A DNA stretch of 64,000 nt from an uncultured Oscillibacter sp. Lineage in GTDB: Bacteria; Bacillota; Clostridia; Oscillospirales; Oscillospiraceae. Location of the stretch: assembly GCA_910587705.1 (NCBI GenBank), contig CAJUMX010000004.1, forward strand, positions 62,001 to 126,000. The letters run 5' to 3'. The position numbers and the translations under genes are program-made. A model generated the notes under the pieces. That model did no database searches, was not told the DNA's origin, and worked only from the letters and a program-made list of their open reading frames with translations. This document shows, piece after piece, positions 26,881 to 34,905 of the stretch (position 1 is its first letter; every line of letters begins with the position of its first letter).

Positions 26881-27924
26881 CTACGTTTGGAAGTAATAGC
26901 CCAGCGTCCGTTTGATCCCCGCTTCCAACGGCATTTCGCACCTCCAACCCAGGCTTCGCAGTTTGGAGCTGTCTCCTGTCACAACCGACAGGGCGTCTTT
27001 TACCTCAGGTGTGTCCCGCTTTGTATCATCAAACACTACTTCTACGCCGCTTCCCTTTTGTGTCGCATATCGCTTCGCCAAGTCCTTGACTGAACATTCG
27101 GCCGCCTCGTCGCATATATTATAGGTCTCTCCTACAGCCCCGTAGAGCAGCACATCCAGCAGCGCATGCGCCGCATCTGCAATATACAAAAAGGACCGGA
27201 TTGCCGAGCCATCGCTCTTCAATACAATTCGATTATGTTCCCGCATTTGCCGAATAAAATCGCCGTGCAGACGACCATCTGTCAGCGACATACCAGGTCC
27301 ATATATCTGGAACGGCCTCACCGCAACATATGGAAGGTCATACTGGGCACGGTAAAGCGCACACAAAGTCTCAGCGCAGCGTTTTCCACAGGAATAGGCA
27401 TTCCTTGCATACGTCCAGTCCAGGCAGCCAAGATCCGTTTCTTTTCTGCGCCTTTGATCTTCGAAGCTTCCATAAGCGTCCACACTGCTCAGCAGCAAAA
27501 ACCTTTGACTGTGCTTCTCCCTTGACAATTCAAGAAGGTTCTGGCATCCAAGCAGGTTAATTTGAAATGTATCCACTGGGCTTTCCTGCCTCGACTGGAT
27601 TCCAGCGGGACTAGCGGCGTGGATGCAGATATCAATTGCTCCGTCATAGCGGACCGGCTCCCGTACATCCTGAATCAAAAGACGCAAATGCGGGTCTTTC
27701 AAATAGTCCCCAAATCGGGCCTGCGCACTCTCACGGCTCCTGCATAACGCCAGGATGGTTGTGTTTCCACCGTTTCCTCGATTATTCTCCAAAAGAAGAT
27801 AGACAAAATAGGACATAAAAAAGCTGTTTGCGCCAGAAATCAGGATGGTTTGTCCAGCTAGCTTGTCCAAATCCCACCGCCGCGCCAGCATTCCTTCAAT
27901 ATCTTCCTGTATGATCCTATTCAT
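26881..27924 (-). CDS. NAD-dependent sugar epimerase/dehydratase
   Basis: A 347-residue short-chain (extended) dehydrogenase. It has a degenerate nucleotide-binding loop (TILISGANSFFMSYFVYLLL), a catalytic YSCGKRCAET (Y-x3-K) and a preceding LLSSVDAYG serine segment. It should act on a nucleotide sugar. Translation starts in an ATGA overlap with the cytidylyltransferase stop, so its substrate may be the CDP-linked product of that enzyme. Confidence 0.8.
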   Translation of the reverse strand: MNRIIQEDIEGMLARRWDLDKLAGQTILISGANSFFMSYFVYLLLENNRGNGGNTTILALCRSRESAQARFGDYLKDPHLRLLIQDVREPVRYDGAIDICIHAASPAGIQSRQESPVDTFQINLLGCQNLLELSREKHSQRFLLLSSVDAYGSFEDQRRRKETDLGCLDWTYARNAYSCGKRCAETLCALYRAQYDLPYVAVRPFQIYGPGMSLTDGRLHGDFIRQMREHNRIVLKSDGSAIRSFLYIADAAHALLDVLLYGAVGETYNICDEAAECSVKDLAKRYATQKGSGVEVVFDDTKRDTPEVKDALSVVTGDSSKLRSLGWRCEMPLEAGIKRTLGYYFQT

Positions 27925-28646
27925 ACATCCAGCTCCCACCGATTCTCCTTCTCACAAAAAAGAGGATACAAGGCTTGGGCAATTGCCAAATCCTCTGGAT
28001 ATGTCACCTTGATGCAGAAGCGGTCTCCCTTTACCATGGCAACCGGCACGCCGAGATGCAGGACCAGCTCACTGTCCTCGTACACTTCCGGCGCGTTGGC
28101 CGTGTTTCGATACGTTTCATGAGCCCGCCGTAAGATTCCGTAACGGTAGGTCTGAGGACCCTGCTGGACAAACAATTTTTCTTTTTGCAGCGTCCGGTCT
28201 GCTATGTGTCCATCCTCGCTGGAGGTAATCGCATCTGTCGCATCTACCACCGTAATGACACCATCATTCTGCTCAATCAGGCTATAATGCTGATTTACGG
28301 TGTCTTGTGAGAGAAAAGGACATACTGCCGTCATAATCATAATGGTATCCGTCTCTTTAGCCGGTATGCTGCAAATACCGCTATATACGGAATCAAACCG
28401 CTTTTCTCCGGCCTTTGCCACATATTTCAATTTCGTAATGCCGTATAGTTTTCCCCAGGCCCAAACCCTTGGGATATATTTTTCCAGCGTTACCACACAA
28501 ATCTCGTCAATATGTACATTACGCTCCGCAGTTTTCATCGAATATACCAGCATCGGCATTCCGGTCAACTCCACAAACTGCTTCGGCAGATTTCCAGAAT
28601 TAAACCGGATGCCATAGCCACCCGCTAAGATTATCGCATAATTCAT
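27921..28646 (-). CDS. IspD/TarI-type cytidylyltransferase
   Basis: A 241-residue nucleotidyltransferase with the signature AIILAGGYGIRF (about 4-15) and LPKQFVELTGMPMLVYS. It should use CTP to activate a polyol or sugar phosphate, as TarI/Bcs1 (ribitol phosphate) or IspD (methylerythritol phosphate) do. Its place in a glycan cluster argues for a CDP-activated sugar or polyol rather than isoprenoid synthesis. The ATG at 28646 is preceded by an AAAGGA site; the long frame upstream overlaps the PHP gene and is rejected. Confidence 0.78.
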   Translation of the reverse strand: MNYAIILAGGYGIRFNSGNLPKQFVELTGMPMLVYSMKTAERNVHIDEICVVTLEKYIPRVWAWGKLYGITKLKYVAKAGEKRFDSVYSGICSIPAKETDTIMIMTAVCPFLSQDTVNQHYSLIEQNDGVITVVDATDAITSSEDGHIADRTLQKEKLFVQQGPQTYRYGILRRAHETYRNTANAPEVYEDSELVLHLGVPVAMVKGDRFCIKVTYPEDLAIAQALYPLFCEKENRWELDV

Positions 28647-28671
28647 AATCCTTTCCCCCACTTCTTTGTCG

Positions 28672-29484
28672 TTATCCCAGCAGCCAATCCAAGTCCAGCT
28701 CCCATGCCGCCAGGGGATGATCCGGCTTGCTTTTCTCCCCGTGAAAATCGCTTCCACCTGTGGCGTACAGCTCGTATTTTCTCTTAAGCTCTAAGTACTT
28801 CGCAGTTTGCTCTGCTGTATGAATGGGATAGAAGCACTCAATCGCATCCAAGCCATACCCTTTCAGCCGCGCTACCAACTGCTCCAGACTCTCACCATGC
28901 AGCACAAGCTGGTAGGGATGTGCCAGCGAAGCCCTTCCCCCCGCCGCCTTGATGCGTTCCACACACTCCTGCGCGCCGGGCTTCGTACCCTTCTCGATTT
29001 CCTGAAATTCCGGCGTATCCAGATAACGATCAAAGACCTCCTTCCAGGTGGCGACAATACCATGCCGCAGCATGACCCGTGCAAAATGCGGACGGCCAAC
29101 CGCGCCGCCGGCCGCCTCTGCATCAACTTCTTCCAGTGGAATTTCCACTCCCTTGCTGCGCAGATAACTCCATATGCGGTATTTGCGCTCATTGCGGCCG
29201 TTTTTCTTGCTTTCAATCCACGGACCCAATGCGGCGGTGGAAACGTTATATCCCAAAATATGCAGATTCAAATAATCATCCGCACTCAGCTCTACACCTC
29301 GAACCACTTGCAGCCCAAGATTTCCCCCTGTTTCCACAGCCTCATCCAAGCCGCTGAGATTCTCATGATCTGTGACAGCCCAAACCTCCATGCCCCGCTT
29401 TTTTGCCAGAACTGCCAATTCAGACGGGGAGTATTGTCCATCTGACGCCGTACTGTGGGTATGCAAATCCGCTTTGTAAATCAT
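28672..29484 (-). CDS. PHP-domain phosphoesterase
   Basis: A 270-residue protein with the four PHP motifs visible: YKADLHTHSTASDG (H-x-H), VWAVTDHENLSG (D-H), SLAHPYQ and TGGSDFHGE. Members are metal-dependent phosphoesterases such as nucleoside 3',5'-bisphosphatases. A bisphosphatase would fit beside a CysC-like kinase, because sulfate transfer from PAPS leaves 3'-phosphoadenosine 5'-phosphate; this is inference. It ends 25 bases before the cytidylyltransferase start. Confidence 0.78.
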   Translation of the reverse strand: MIYKADLHTHSTASDGQYSPSELAVLAKKRGMEVWAVTDHENLSGLDEAVETGGNLGLQVVRGVELSADDYLNLHILGYNVSTAALGPWIESKKNGRNERKYRIWSYLRSKGVEIPLEEVDAEAAGGAVGRPHFARVMLRHGIVATWKEVFDRYLDTPEFQEIEKGTKPGAQECVERIKAAGGRASLAHPYQLVLHGESLEQLVARLKGYGLDAIECFYPIHTAEQTAKYLELKRKYELYATGGSDFHGEKSKPDHPLAAWELDLDWLLG

Positions 29485-29493
29485 GGACTTTTC

Positions 29494-30030
29494 CTACTCC
29501 AATCCAAAAAACCGAATCAATCGGTCGACGATTTCCTCCGGCGTCTCGCCGCCGTCGTTCTGAATAACGATGCTGGAGTGGCCCGGCTCGTCCCACGGCA
29601 GGTCGACACCCACTACATTCTTCGCCTTGGACGAATAGAGTTTCTTCTGGTCCCGCTTATAAAGTGTTTCATGGGTCACTTTGAGATACACTTCCCGGTA
29701 GTTTTCGATATTTTCCCGGTTCCAGGCACGTACTTCGGTGTACATGGCGATGCTACAAACCACCATGTCATGCCCTTGTTCGGCGTAATATTTGCAGCCT
29801 TGAAAACATGCAAATGCCCCCGCCTTCCGGGCTTCCGTGGTATAGCGATCCTCCTGCAAGACCTTCCCATCTTCTGTGCTATAGCCCGCCCATGTCCGGG
29901 ACAGGTCGCCATCAACCAAAATGGCGTCCGGTTTTTTCTCCTTCAGTCGCCGGTAAAACAACCCACCGACGGTGGTCTTGCCGGCCCCGGCCAGGCCGGT
30001 GAAAAAGTAGACCGTTCCTTTTTTCTCCAT
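29494..30030 (-). CDS. Adenylylsulfate-kinase-like P-loop kinase (CysC-like)
   Basis: A 178-residue kinase with Walker A FFTGLAGAGKTTVGG (about 9-23) and the CysC-type VDGDLSRTW, then the LYKRDQKKLYSSKAKNVVGV lid region. APS kinases phosphorylate adenylyl sulfate to PAPS; homologues in capsule clusters phosphorylate cytidine diphosphoramidate instead. No sulfate adenylyltransferase is in the window. It sits between the sulfotransferase-like gene and the PHP gene. The ATG at 30030 is chosen over an in-frame TTG at 30048, which lies in the ribosome site. Confidence 0.75.
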   Translation of the reverse strand: MEKKGTVYFFTGLAGAGKTTVGGLFYRRLKEKKPDAILVDGDLSRTWAGYSTEDGKVLQEDRYTTEARKAGAFACFQGCKYYAEQGHDMVVCSIAMYTEVRAWNRENIENYREVYLKVTHETLYKRDQKKLYSSKAKNVVGVDLPWDEPGHSSIVIQNDGGETPEEIVDRLIRFFGLE

Positions 30031-30048
30031 TTCTCTTTGCCCTTCCAA

Positions 30049-32061
30049 CTAGTGGTACAGCGGCTGCTCCAGCAGCGCCGGGTCCAATTCCAGCTTCCGC
30101 ATAAAGCGCAGCGGCTGGCTCCGTTTGTTTACAAACCGCAGGCCACGCTGCAAGATTTTCGCGTTTTCCAGTCGGCTTGCGCCAAATTTTTCCATTTGCT
30201 CGTCCAGCAACTGCTGCTGGATTTTCCGCTCCGCTTCCTCATCGACGCGCTCCCCATTTAGCGATACTCTTGCCTTTTCAAACACTTTCATCCAGGTTTC
30301 CCGGATGTAATGATTCACGGTTGTAAAGCCCGCGATCAGCTCTTTCAGCTTTTCTTCATCTACGACCGCACCGTCATAATACTGGAAATCGTAGCCGTAA
30401 TACTCGTAGGCATCTCGGAGAAAATACTCGATGAAATACCGTTCCGAATCATTGACAAACTCGTCGTAAGTTTTATAGATCGGAGCGGGATCAAAGCCCT
30501 TTGTTTCCGGATGGGGGTCCCGCATGCCACTTTCGGAGCAATACGTCATGCTTTCCGTATAGGGAAGATCGAGAAATGCCGCCAACGCTGTAAACGTCGC
30601 TCGCCCGTTTAATTTGCCATCTTCAAATCTCACCAAAACGCTGTCCTTGTACAGCCGGTCATCCGGATCGATCATAAAGCTGCGGTTAAATACGCGCTCC
30701 GATACCGCGTCGCTGACCACCGTCGCACTTTTCGAATCGTTCCTGCTATTTGCCTCCATGGCGCTATGGTACATGAATTTTACAGTCGCGCCGTGACTAG
30801 TGGTGGAACGCCGCATTGGTGTGAAGGTCTTAACATATTTGAAGTGTTTAAAAATTGCTGATTTTCGTATTTCCTCATAGTTTTCCGCACTCAAAATTGT
30901 TTTCCCACTTGAATCCTCCACCGCCAACGAATACACGATGTTGGAAAAGTGCGGCTGGAAAAACACCGCCGGCGCGATTCTCGACGCCGGGTCTAGTCCC
31001 GCAGTTGCCATTTCCTTTTTCATGTAAAACGCCACTATGTAATCCTTATCGGTCCGGCCTTTCATCCGATACAGTTCTTCTATCGCCCTCGGGTTGTTCC
31101 ACGACGCGTAATTTTCCATCGCCTGCTTCAATGACGGCGCGCTCTCCATCCCCTCCCGCAGATTCTCCACGATCTCCTTGACGTTGGACATCATGATGGA
31201 CGGCATCACCAGCAAATTCGGGTGGTTGTCAAAGATTTCGTTGAAAAAGTCGCCTCCGTTATGGGTGGAGAGCTGCGTATGCCAGATCAACCGCGAGACC
31301 TCCCGGATTCGCACAGGCTGCAAGGTATATTGGCTGTAGTCAATCCCAAACCGGGTCTTGAAGTCGATGGGGTATTGTTCGCCTTCGTCCTCCATCAAAA
31401 ACACCAGCTTCTCGTCTTCCAGCAGCGGCCTCAAATTCAGGCATTGTAAGTGTGTACAAAAGGTTTTCCAATCGGAATAATGCAAATAGACGTGGTTTTC
31501 CCGGGCCACATCTTCGCTTTTCCGTACATTGTCGTTCAAATATTCCAGCTCATACTGGCTGTAAACGTCCTCCGCCAGAATGGGATTTTCCAAATCCTTA
31601 AAAAAGTTCCGGCTGATAACGGGATTTTTGAAGTTGATATACTCGCCAAACCGCTCTTCCTCCGGGTAGAACGGCACATAGCCGTTTTGATCGTCGTAGG
31701 GAAAAAAGCAGAAAGGCAGGTCCTCAAACGGAAGGAAATCCTTCCGAAAAAGATAGGGATACTTCCGTAGCAGCTTGCAGTTGCGCTCATAGCGTCCTTG
31801 CAGCAGCTTGATATTTGGCTCGTAGAATACCTTAATCAGTAGGGGCAGAATATCCTCCCGGAAATGTCCCTCGTTGAACAGTTGAATAAACGTCGTATAA
31901 GAGACGCAGTATTCCTTTCCGTTTTGCAGAATGTATACAGCCGCCTCTAGCCGTTCGACGGGTTCGCTTTCCTGCTGGCCGATTACCAGCGTATAGGCCT
32001 TTACGGCCTCCTCCTTGCCGCCCATGGCGGCCATTTTGCGCGCAATTTCAATCGTTTTCAT
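30049..32061 (-). CDS. Large sulfotransferase-like protein, first gene after flagellin
   Basis: A 670-residue protein I recognise only in part. Residues about 257-288 (RLIWHTQLSTHNGGDFFNEI, then FDNHPNLLVMPS) resemble the sulfotransferase 5'-phosphate loop region (usually RSGTT...L...HP-x-x-x-P). Residues about 490-525 (VLVRFEDGKLNGRATFTALA, then AFLDLPY) resemble the 3'-phosphate end (V-R-Y-E-D...L...FLGLP). The canonical P-loop R-S-G-T-T is altered. A helical N-terminus of about 250 residues precedes. With the downstream CysC-like kinase it suggests glycan sulfation. Confidence 0.5.
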   Translation of the reverse strand: MKTIEIARKMAAMGGKEEAVKAYTLVIGQQESEPVERLEAAVYILQNGKEYCVSYTTFIQLFNEGHFREDILPLLIKVFYEPNIKLLQGRYERNCKLLRKYPYLFRKDFLPFEDLPFCFFPYDDQNGYVPFYPEEERFGEYINFKNPVISRNFFKDLENPILAEDVYSQYELEYLNDNVRKSEDVARENHVYLHYSDWKTFCTHLQCLNLRPLLEDEKLVFLMEDEGEQYPIDFKTRFGIDYSQYTLQPVRIREVSRLIWHTQLSTHNGGDFFNEIFDNHPNLLVMPSIMMSNVKEIVENLREGMESAPSLKQAMENYASWNNPRAIEELYRMKGRTDKDYIVAFYMKKEMATAGLDPASRIAPAVFFQPHFSNIVYSLAVEDSSGKTILSAENYEEIRKSAIFKHFKYVKTFTPMRRSTTSHGATVKFMYHSAMEANSRNDSKSATVVSDAVSERVFNRSFMIDPDDRLYKDSVLVRFEDGKLNGRATFTALAAFLDLPYTESMTYCSESGMRDPHPETKGFDPAPIYKTYDEFVNDSERYFIEYFLRDAYEYYGYDFQYYDGAVVDEEKLKELIAGFTTVNHYIRETWMKVFEKARVSLNGERVDEEAERKIQQQLLDEQMEKFGASRLENAKILQRGLRFVNKRSQPLRFMRKLELDPALLEQPLYH

Positions 32062-32081
32062 GGGCGTCCTTTCCGCAGAAC

Positions 32082-32111
32082 AAAGGGGGCGGGCCGAGGC
32101 CCGCCCCCTTT
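32082..32111 (-). terminator. Strong hairpin between flagellin and the glycan cluster
   Basis: A nearly perfect 14-bp GC-rich inverted repeat (AAAGGGGGCGGGCC against GGCCCGCCCCCTTT) lies 45 bases after the flagellin stop and 21 bases before the next start. It would end most flagellin mRNA while letting a fraction read into the glycosylation genes. No long T-run follows, so it could also protect the 3' end. Confidence 0.7.
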
Positions 32112-32155
32112 CTGCGCTGTAGCTGTTATTCAGGTTTTGCCAAAATGGTTTCGAA

Positions 32156-33991
32156 TTAGCCCAGCAGCTGGAGAACGCCCTGGGGAACGGCGTTGGCCTG
32201 GGCCAGCATGGCCTGGGCGGACTGCACCAGGATGTTGTTCTTGGTGTAGGCCATCATTTCCTCGGCAACATCGGTGTCGCGGATGGTGGACTCGGCGTCC
32301 TGGATATTCTCGGCCATCACGGACAGGTTGTTGGCGGTGTGCTCCAGACGGTTCTGGGTAGCGCCCAGGTCGCCGCGGATGGAGGACACATAGTTGATCG
32401 CGTTTTTGATGACATCAATCGCCGCCGTGGCATTCGCCGCCGACTTGATGTCGATATCCCGGATGGAGGTACCATCCGTCGTGATTTTTCCGTTGGAATC
32501 CAGTTTGAAGCCCATGGCTTTGGTATTCATATTGCCGATGGCAACCTTCAGCTGGTTGAAGCTGTCCGCAGTGTCACCGATCTGGAGGGTCAGTCCCTTG
32601 TTCTCGCCCGTAACTCCAGCCGGAGTATTGGTAAGCGTCCCGTAGGACAGCTTGCCCTCGATCTTATCCTTGCTGTTCAGGAAGTCTCCATCGTTGTTGT
32701 CGCCGTCTCCCGTATAGAAGTTGTATCTCTCTTCCAGGGTCATGGTCTTACCATCCGTGCCGACGCCCACGGTGAAGGTTTTATTGTTCGCAGCGGCCGA
32801 GGTAATACGGCGGGCCAGCTCGGCAATAGTATCATCATCGGTCTTGATGCTGCCGGAAGTGGGATCCAGCAAGTCCTTAATGCCGACCTTGTTCTGAGAG
32901 GTCGTCTTGGAGTCAACATCAAAGAGAATCTGCTGGTCACCAATCTGCAAAACACCGTTCTTGACAGCCAGCTTGCTGGCAATATCATTCAGATCAAAGT
33001 GTGCATGCGCCAGCTGGGTGCCAACCTGGGCAACGCCGTTCGTTTGATTCTGCGTTGTGCAGTTGTAGCTGATTGCGCCGCTCCCGTTCGCGGAGCCCAG
33101 TGACATGCCACCCGACGCCGTGATCGTGACCTTCAGATTGGTGTCGAAGTCCACCTTCGCCGCGCTTGCTTTCAGTTCGAACTTCATAACGCCGCCACTG
33201 ACCTGAACACTGAAGGATGCCGTCGCCGTGCCAGAGGTGAGGGAAATGGAGCTCACGCTGGCGGCGCCAACGGTAACATCGTTATAGTTAATTACGCCGC
33301 CCGTCGCGACAGCCGATTTGAGCGTCAGTGTCACGCCGACTGTCGCGCCGCCGACATTGACCTTGACCGTAAAGGTACTGCCCGCGGCCATAGCCGCCGT
33401 AGCTTTTACTCCCTCGAGGGCCTGCTTCAAGTCGACGTCGAACTTCGCCGCCACTGCATCCTTGCCGGCCTCATGGACCTGATGGCAGCTTGCGGTTGCG
33501 ATAATTTCGATCTTGGTCGGATTTTGAAGCTCTCCATAGGATGCCTCAACCGCCGTCGTTCCGTCCGCCAGAGAACCATCGAGGAGCTTGATGCCATTGA
33601 AGTTGGCCGACTTGGAAATACGGTCAATTTCGTCTTTCAGGGCATCCATTTCCTTGTTCAGGTTCATGCGGTCGATCTCGTTGTCATAGGTGCCGTTAGC
33701 AGACTGGGTGGCCAGATAGTCCATGCGGTTGAGCATGTCCTGGATTTCCTGCATAGCGCCCTCGGCGGTCTTTACCAGGGAGATACCGTCCTTGACGTTT
33801 TTCTGGGCGGCGTTCAGGCCGGTGATCTGCGCCCGCATCTTCTCGGAAATGGCAAGGCCCGCAGCGTCGTCGCCGGCGCGGTTGATTTTATAGCCGGAGC
33901 TCAACTTTTCCAGGTTCTTAGAAAGAGCACTGGTGTTGGTGTTGTAGTTCCGGTAGGCGTTCATGGCCATTATATTGTGTTGGATCCTCAT
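32156..33991 (-). CDS. hag: Flagellin
   Basis: The 611-residue filament subunit has conserved ends. The D0/D1 N-terminus reads MRIQHNIMAMNAYRNYNTNT, followed by LEKLSSGYKINRAGDDAAGL. The C-terminus has NRLEHTANNLSVMAENIQDA and ends NAVPQGVLQLLG. The middle (about 170-480) is a Ser/Thr-, Ala- and Gly-rich variable surface domain with many possible O-glycosylation sites. No signal peptide, as expected for type III export. The leader carries two hairpins that fit CsrA sites, and csrA is immediately upstream. The glycosylation cluster follows. Confidence 0.95.
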   Translation of the reverse strand: MRIQHNIMAMNAYRNYNTNTSALSKNLEKLSSGYKINRAGDDAAGLAISEKMRAQITGLNAAQKNVKDGISLVKTAEGAMQEIQDMLNRMDYLATQSANGTYDNEIDRMNLNKEMDALKDEIDRISKSANFNGIKLLDGSLADGTTAVEASYGELQNPTKIEIIATASCHQVHEAGKDAVAAKFDVDLKQALEGVKATAAMAAGSTFTVKVNVGGATVGVTLTLKSAVATGGVINYNDVTVGAASVSSISLTSGTATASFSVQVSGGVMKFELKASAAKVDFDTNLKVTITASGGMSLGSANGSGAISYNCTTQNQTNGVAQVGTQLAHAHFDLNDIASKLAVKNGVLQIGDQQILFDVDSKTTSQNKVGIKDLLDPTSGSIKTDDDTIAELARRITSAAANNKTFTVGVGTDGKTMTLEERYNFYTGDGDNNDGDFLNSKDKIEGKLSYGTLTNTPAGVTGENKGLTLQIGDTADSFNQLKVAIGNMNTKAMGFKLDSNGKITTDGTSIRDIDIKSAANATAAIDVIKNAINYVSSIRGDLGATQNRLEHTANNLSVMAENIQDAESTIRDTDVAEEMMAYTKNNILVQSAQAMLAQANAVPQGVLQLLG

Positions 33992-34010
33992 TTTATAATC
34001 CTCCTATAAA
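33992..34010 (-). promoter_or_regulatory. Flagellin ribosome site inside an AU hairpin (candidate CsrA site 2)
   Basis: The flagellin Shine-Dalgarno sequence is in the loop of a perfect 6-bp inverted repeat: TTTATA-GGAGGAT-TATAAA, read on the minus strand, ending one base before the ATG. AGGA or GGA in a hairpin loop over the ribosome site is the classic CsrA repression target, as in the Bacillus hag leader. Confidence 0.55.
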
Positions 34011-34039
34011 TAAAATGATTGCAGGGATTCCGGCGCCTT

Positions 34040-34054
34040 GGGGCATCCTGCCCC
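34040..34054 (-). promoter_or_regulatory. GGA hairpin in flagellin leader (candidate CsrA site 1)
   Basis: On the minus strand GGGGC-AGGAT-GCCCC forms a 5-bp GC stem presenting AGGA in a 5-base loop, about 50 bases upstream of the flagellin start. This is close to the optimal CsrA ligand. Together with the hairpin over the ribosome site it would allow one CsrA dimer to bridge two sites. Confidence 0.6.
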
Positions 34055-34098
34055 TCAGCTTGTGTGGAGTACCATTCAAACCATCCGCTTGCGCACAG

Positions 34099-34126
34099 CG
34101 GTCGGCTCTTCCGGTACGGTACGTTA
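34099..34126 (-). promoter_or_regulatory. Weak sigma-D (sigma-28)-like promoter of flagellin
   Basis: On the minus strand TAAC, 16 bases, then GCCGACCG. The family consensus is TAAA-N15-GCCGATAT, so the match is partial (3 of 4 and 5 of 8, with one extra spacer base). The location about 110 bases upstream of the start is suitable. Confidence 0.25.
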
Positions 34127-34159
34127 TTTCATCCGGCTCGTCAGCCGGTTGAAACCAAA

Positions 34160-34528
34160 TTATTTAGGGGCGCGTATGGTTTCGTTGGACGCGAACTCGG
34201 GCGGAAAGATGACATCAAGCTGCCGCCGCAGGGCTTTCACATCCTTGTCCCCGCTGTCCATCCGGCTAAGCAGCTGCCGCATAGAATTCAGTGCCTGGGT
34301 TTTACCACGGTTCCAAACGACCTCCTGCCGCTGGCGGCGTGGGGTATCAAATACGCACTCCGGGCGTTCCCCGCCGGTCCGCTCCAGAACCTCGCCCCGG
34401 AGGATGGCCATATCCTTGGGGGCCTGCACCATCAGCCTGCAGCGGTCGCCGGAAATGTGATTCAGCTGCACCACTACCTCCTCGCCGATGGTCATATAAT
34501 CTCCTGTACTCAACTGTAAAGCCAGCAT
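34160..34528 (-). CDS. csrA: Carbon storage regulator CsrA with C-terminal extension
   Basis: The first 65 residues are clear CsrA: MLALQLSTGDYMTIGEEVVV, then APKDMAILRGEVLERTGGER (the ILRGEVLER stretch holds the RNA-contacting arginine). CsrA dimers bind GGA hairpins in mRNA leaders and repress flagellin translation; the flagellin gene lies 168 bases downstream with two fitting hairpins. The protein continues about 55 residues beyond the usual CsrA end with a basic, helical tail (RRQRQEVVWNRGKTQALNSM). The ATG at 34528 follows AAAGGAG by 7 bases. The usual antagonist gene fliW is not in this window. Confidence 0.9.
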   Translation of the reverse strand: MLALQLSTGDYMTIGEEVVVQLNHISGDRCRLMVQAPKDMAILRGEVLERTGGERPECVFDTPRRQRQEVVWNRGKTQALNSMRQLLSRMDSGDKDVKALRRQLDVIFPPEFASNETIRAPK

Positions 34529-34689
34529 GGCAGACTCCTTTCGCCATCGCTTCATCGTCATAATGTTTTGGACGCTCGTCGGGGCGAAATCCGCGTATTT
34601 TGCGGGAACCCCTTCCGAGCTTTGGCCGCGATTCCAAATCCAAAAGAGAAAGACGACCTCTCGTTTCCCACTCGACGGCCTGGAAAACG

Positions 34690-34905
34690 TTGAGCGAAAC
34701 AAAACACCTTTGATTTCGCTTCGCTCAGCGTTCTCCGAAACCGGAATCATGGGCTTTCACCGGCGTCCCGACCGGCATATCGTCGGAAGAAATTCCGCTC
34801 TGCTCCGTCCCCGCCTGACGGCGAGGACTTCGCCCGCTTCATTCCTTCCTCCTCTCCCCACAAAATCTTCGATTTTGCGGGGGCCCTAAGAAAAATAACC
34901 TGTTA
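34690..34905 (-). ncRNA. Candidate guide (omega-type) RNA of the dead TnpB
   Basis: TnpB proteins use an RNA made from the 3' end of their gene and the sequence beyond. Downstream of the tnpB-like stop (34905-34903) the minus strand has GC-rich foldable sequence: GGCGAAGTCC/CTCGCCGTCAGG, CCGAC...GTCGG and ACGCCGG segments, then GTGAAAGCCCATGATTCCGG. A 7-bp stem GGTTTCG...CGAAATC follows. The guide would be the next 16-20 bases, near AAAGGTGTTTTGTTTCGCTC. Ends are not determined. No match to that guide was found elsewhere in the window by eye. Confidence 0.4.

Noticed and set aside
27921..28757. Longer start for the cytidylyltransferase
   Set aside because: The extra 37 residues overlap the PHP gene and precede the conserved AIILAGGYG start; the ATG at 28646 has a ribosome site.
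29494..30030. Assimilatory sulfate reduction gene cysC
   Set aside because: No sulfate adenylyltransferase or reductase genes are nearby and the context is a glycan cluster.
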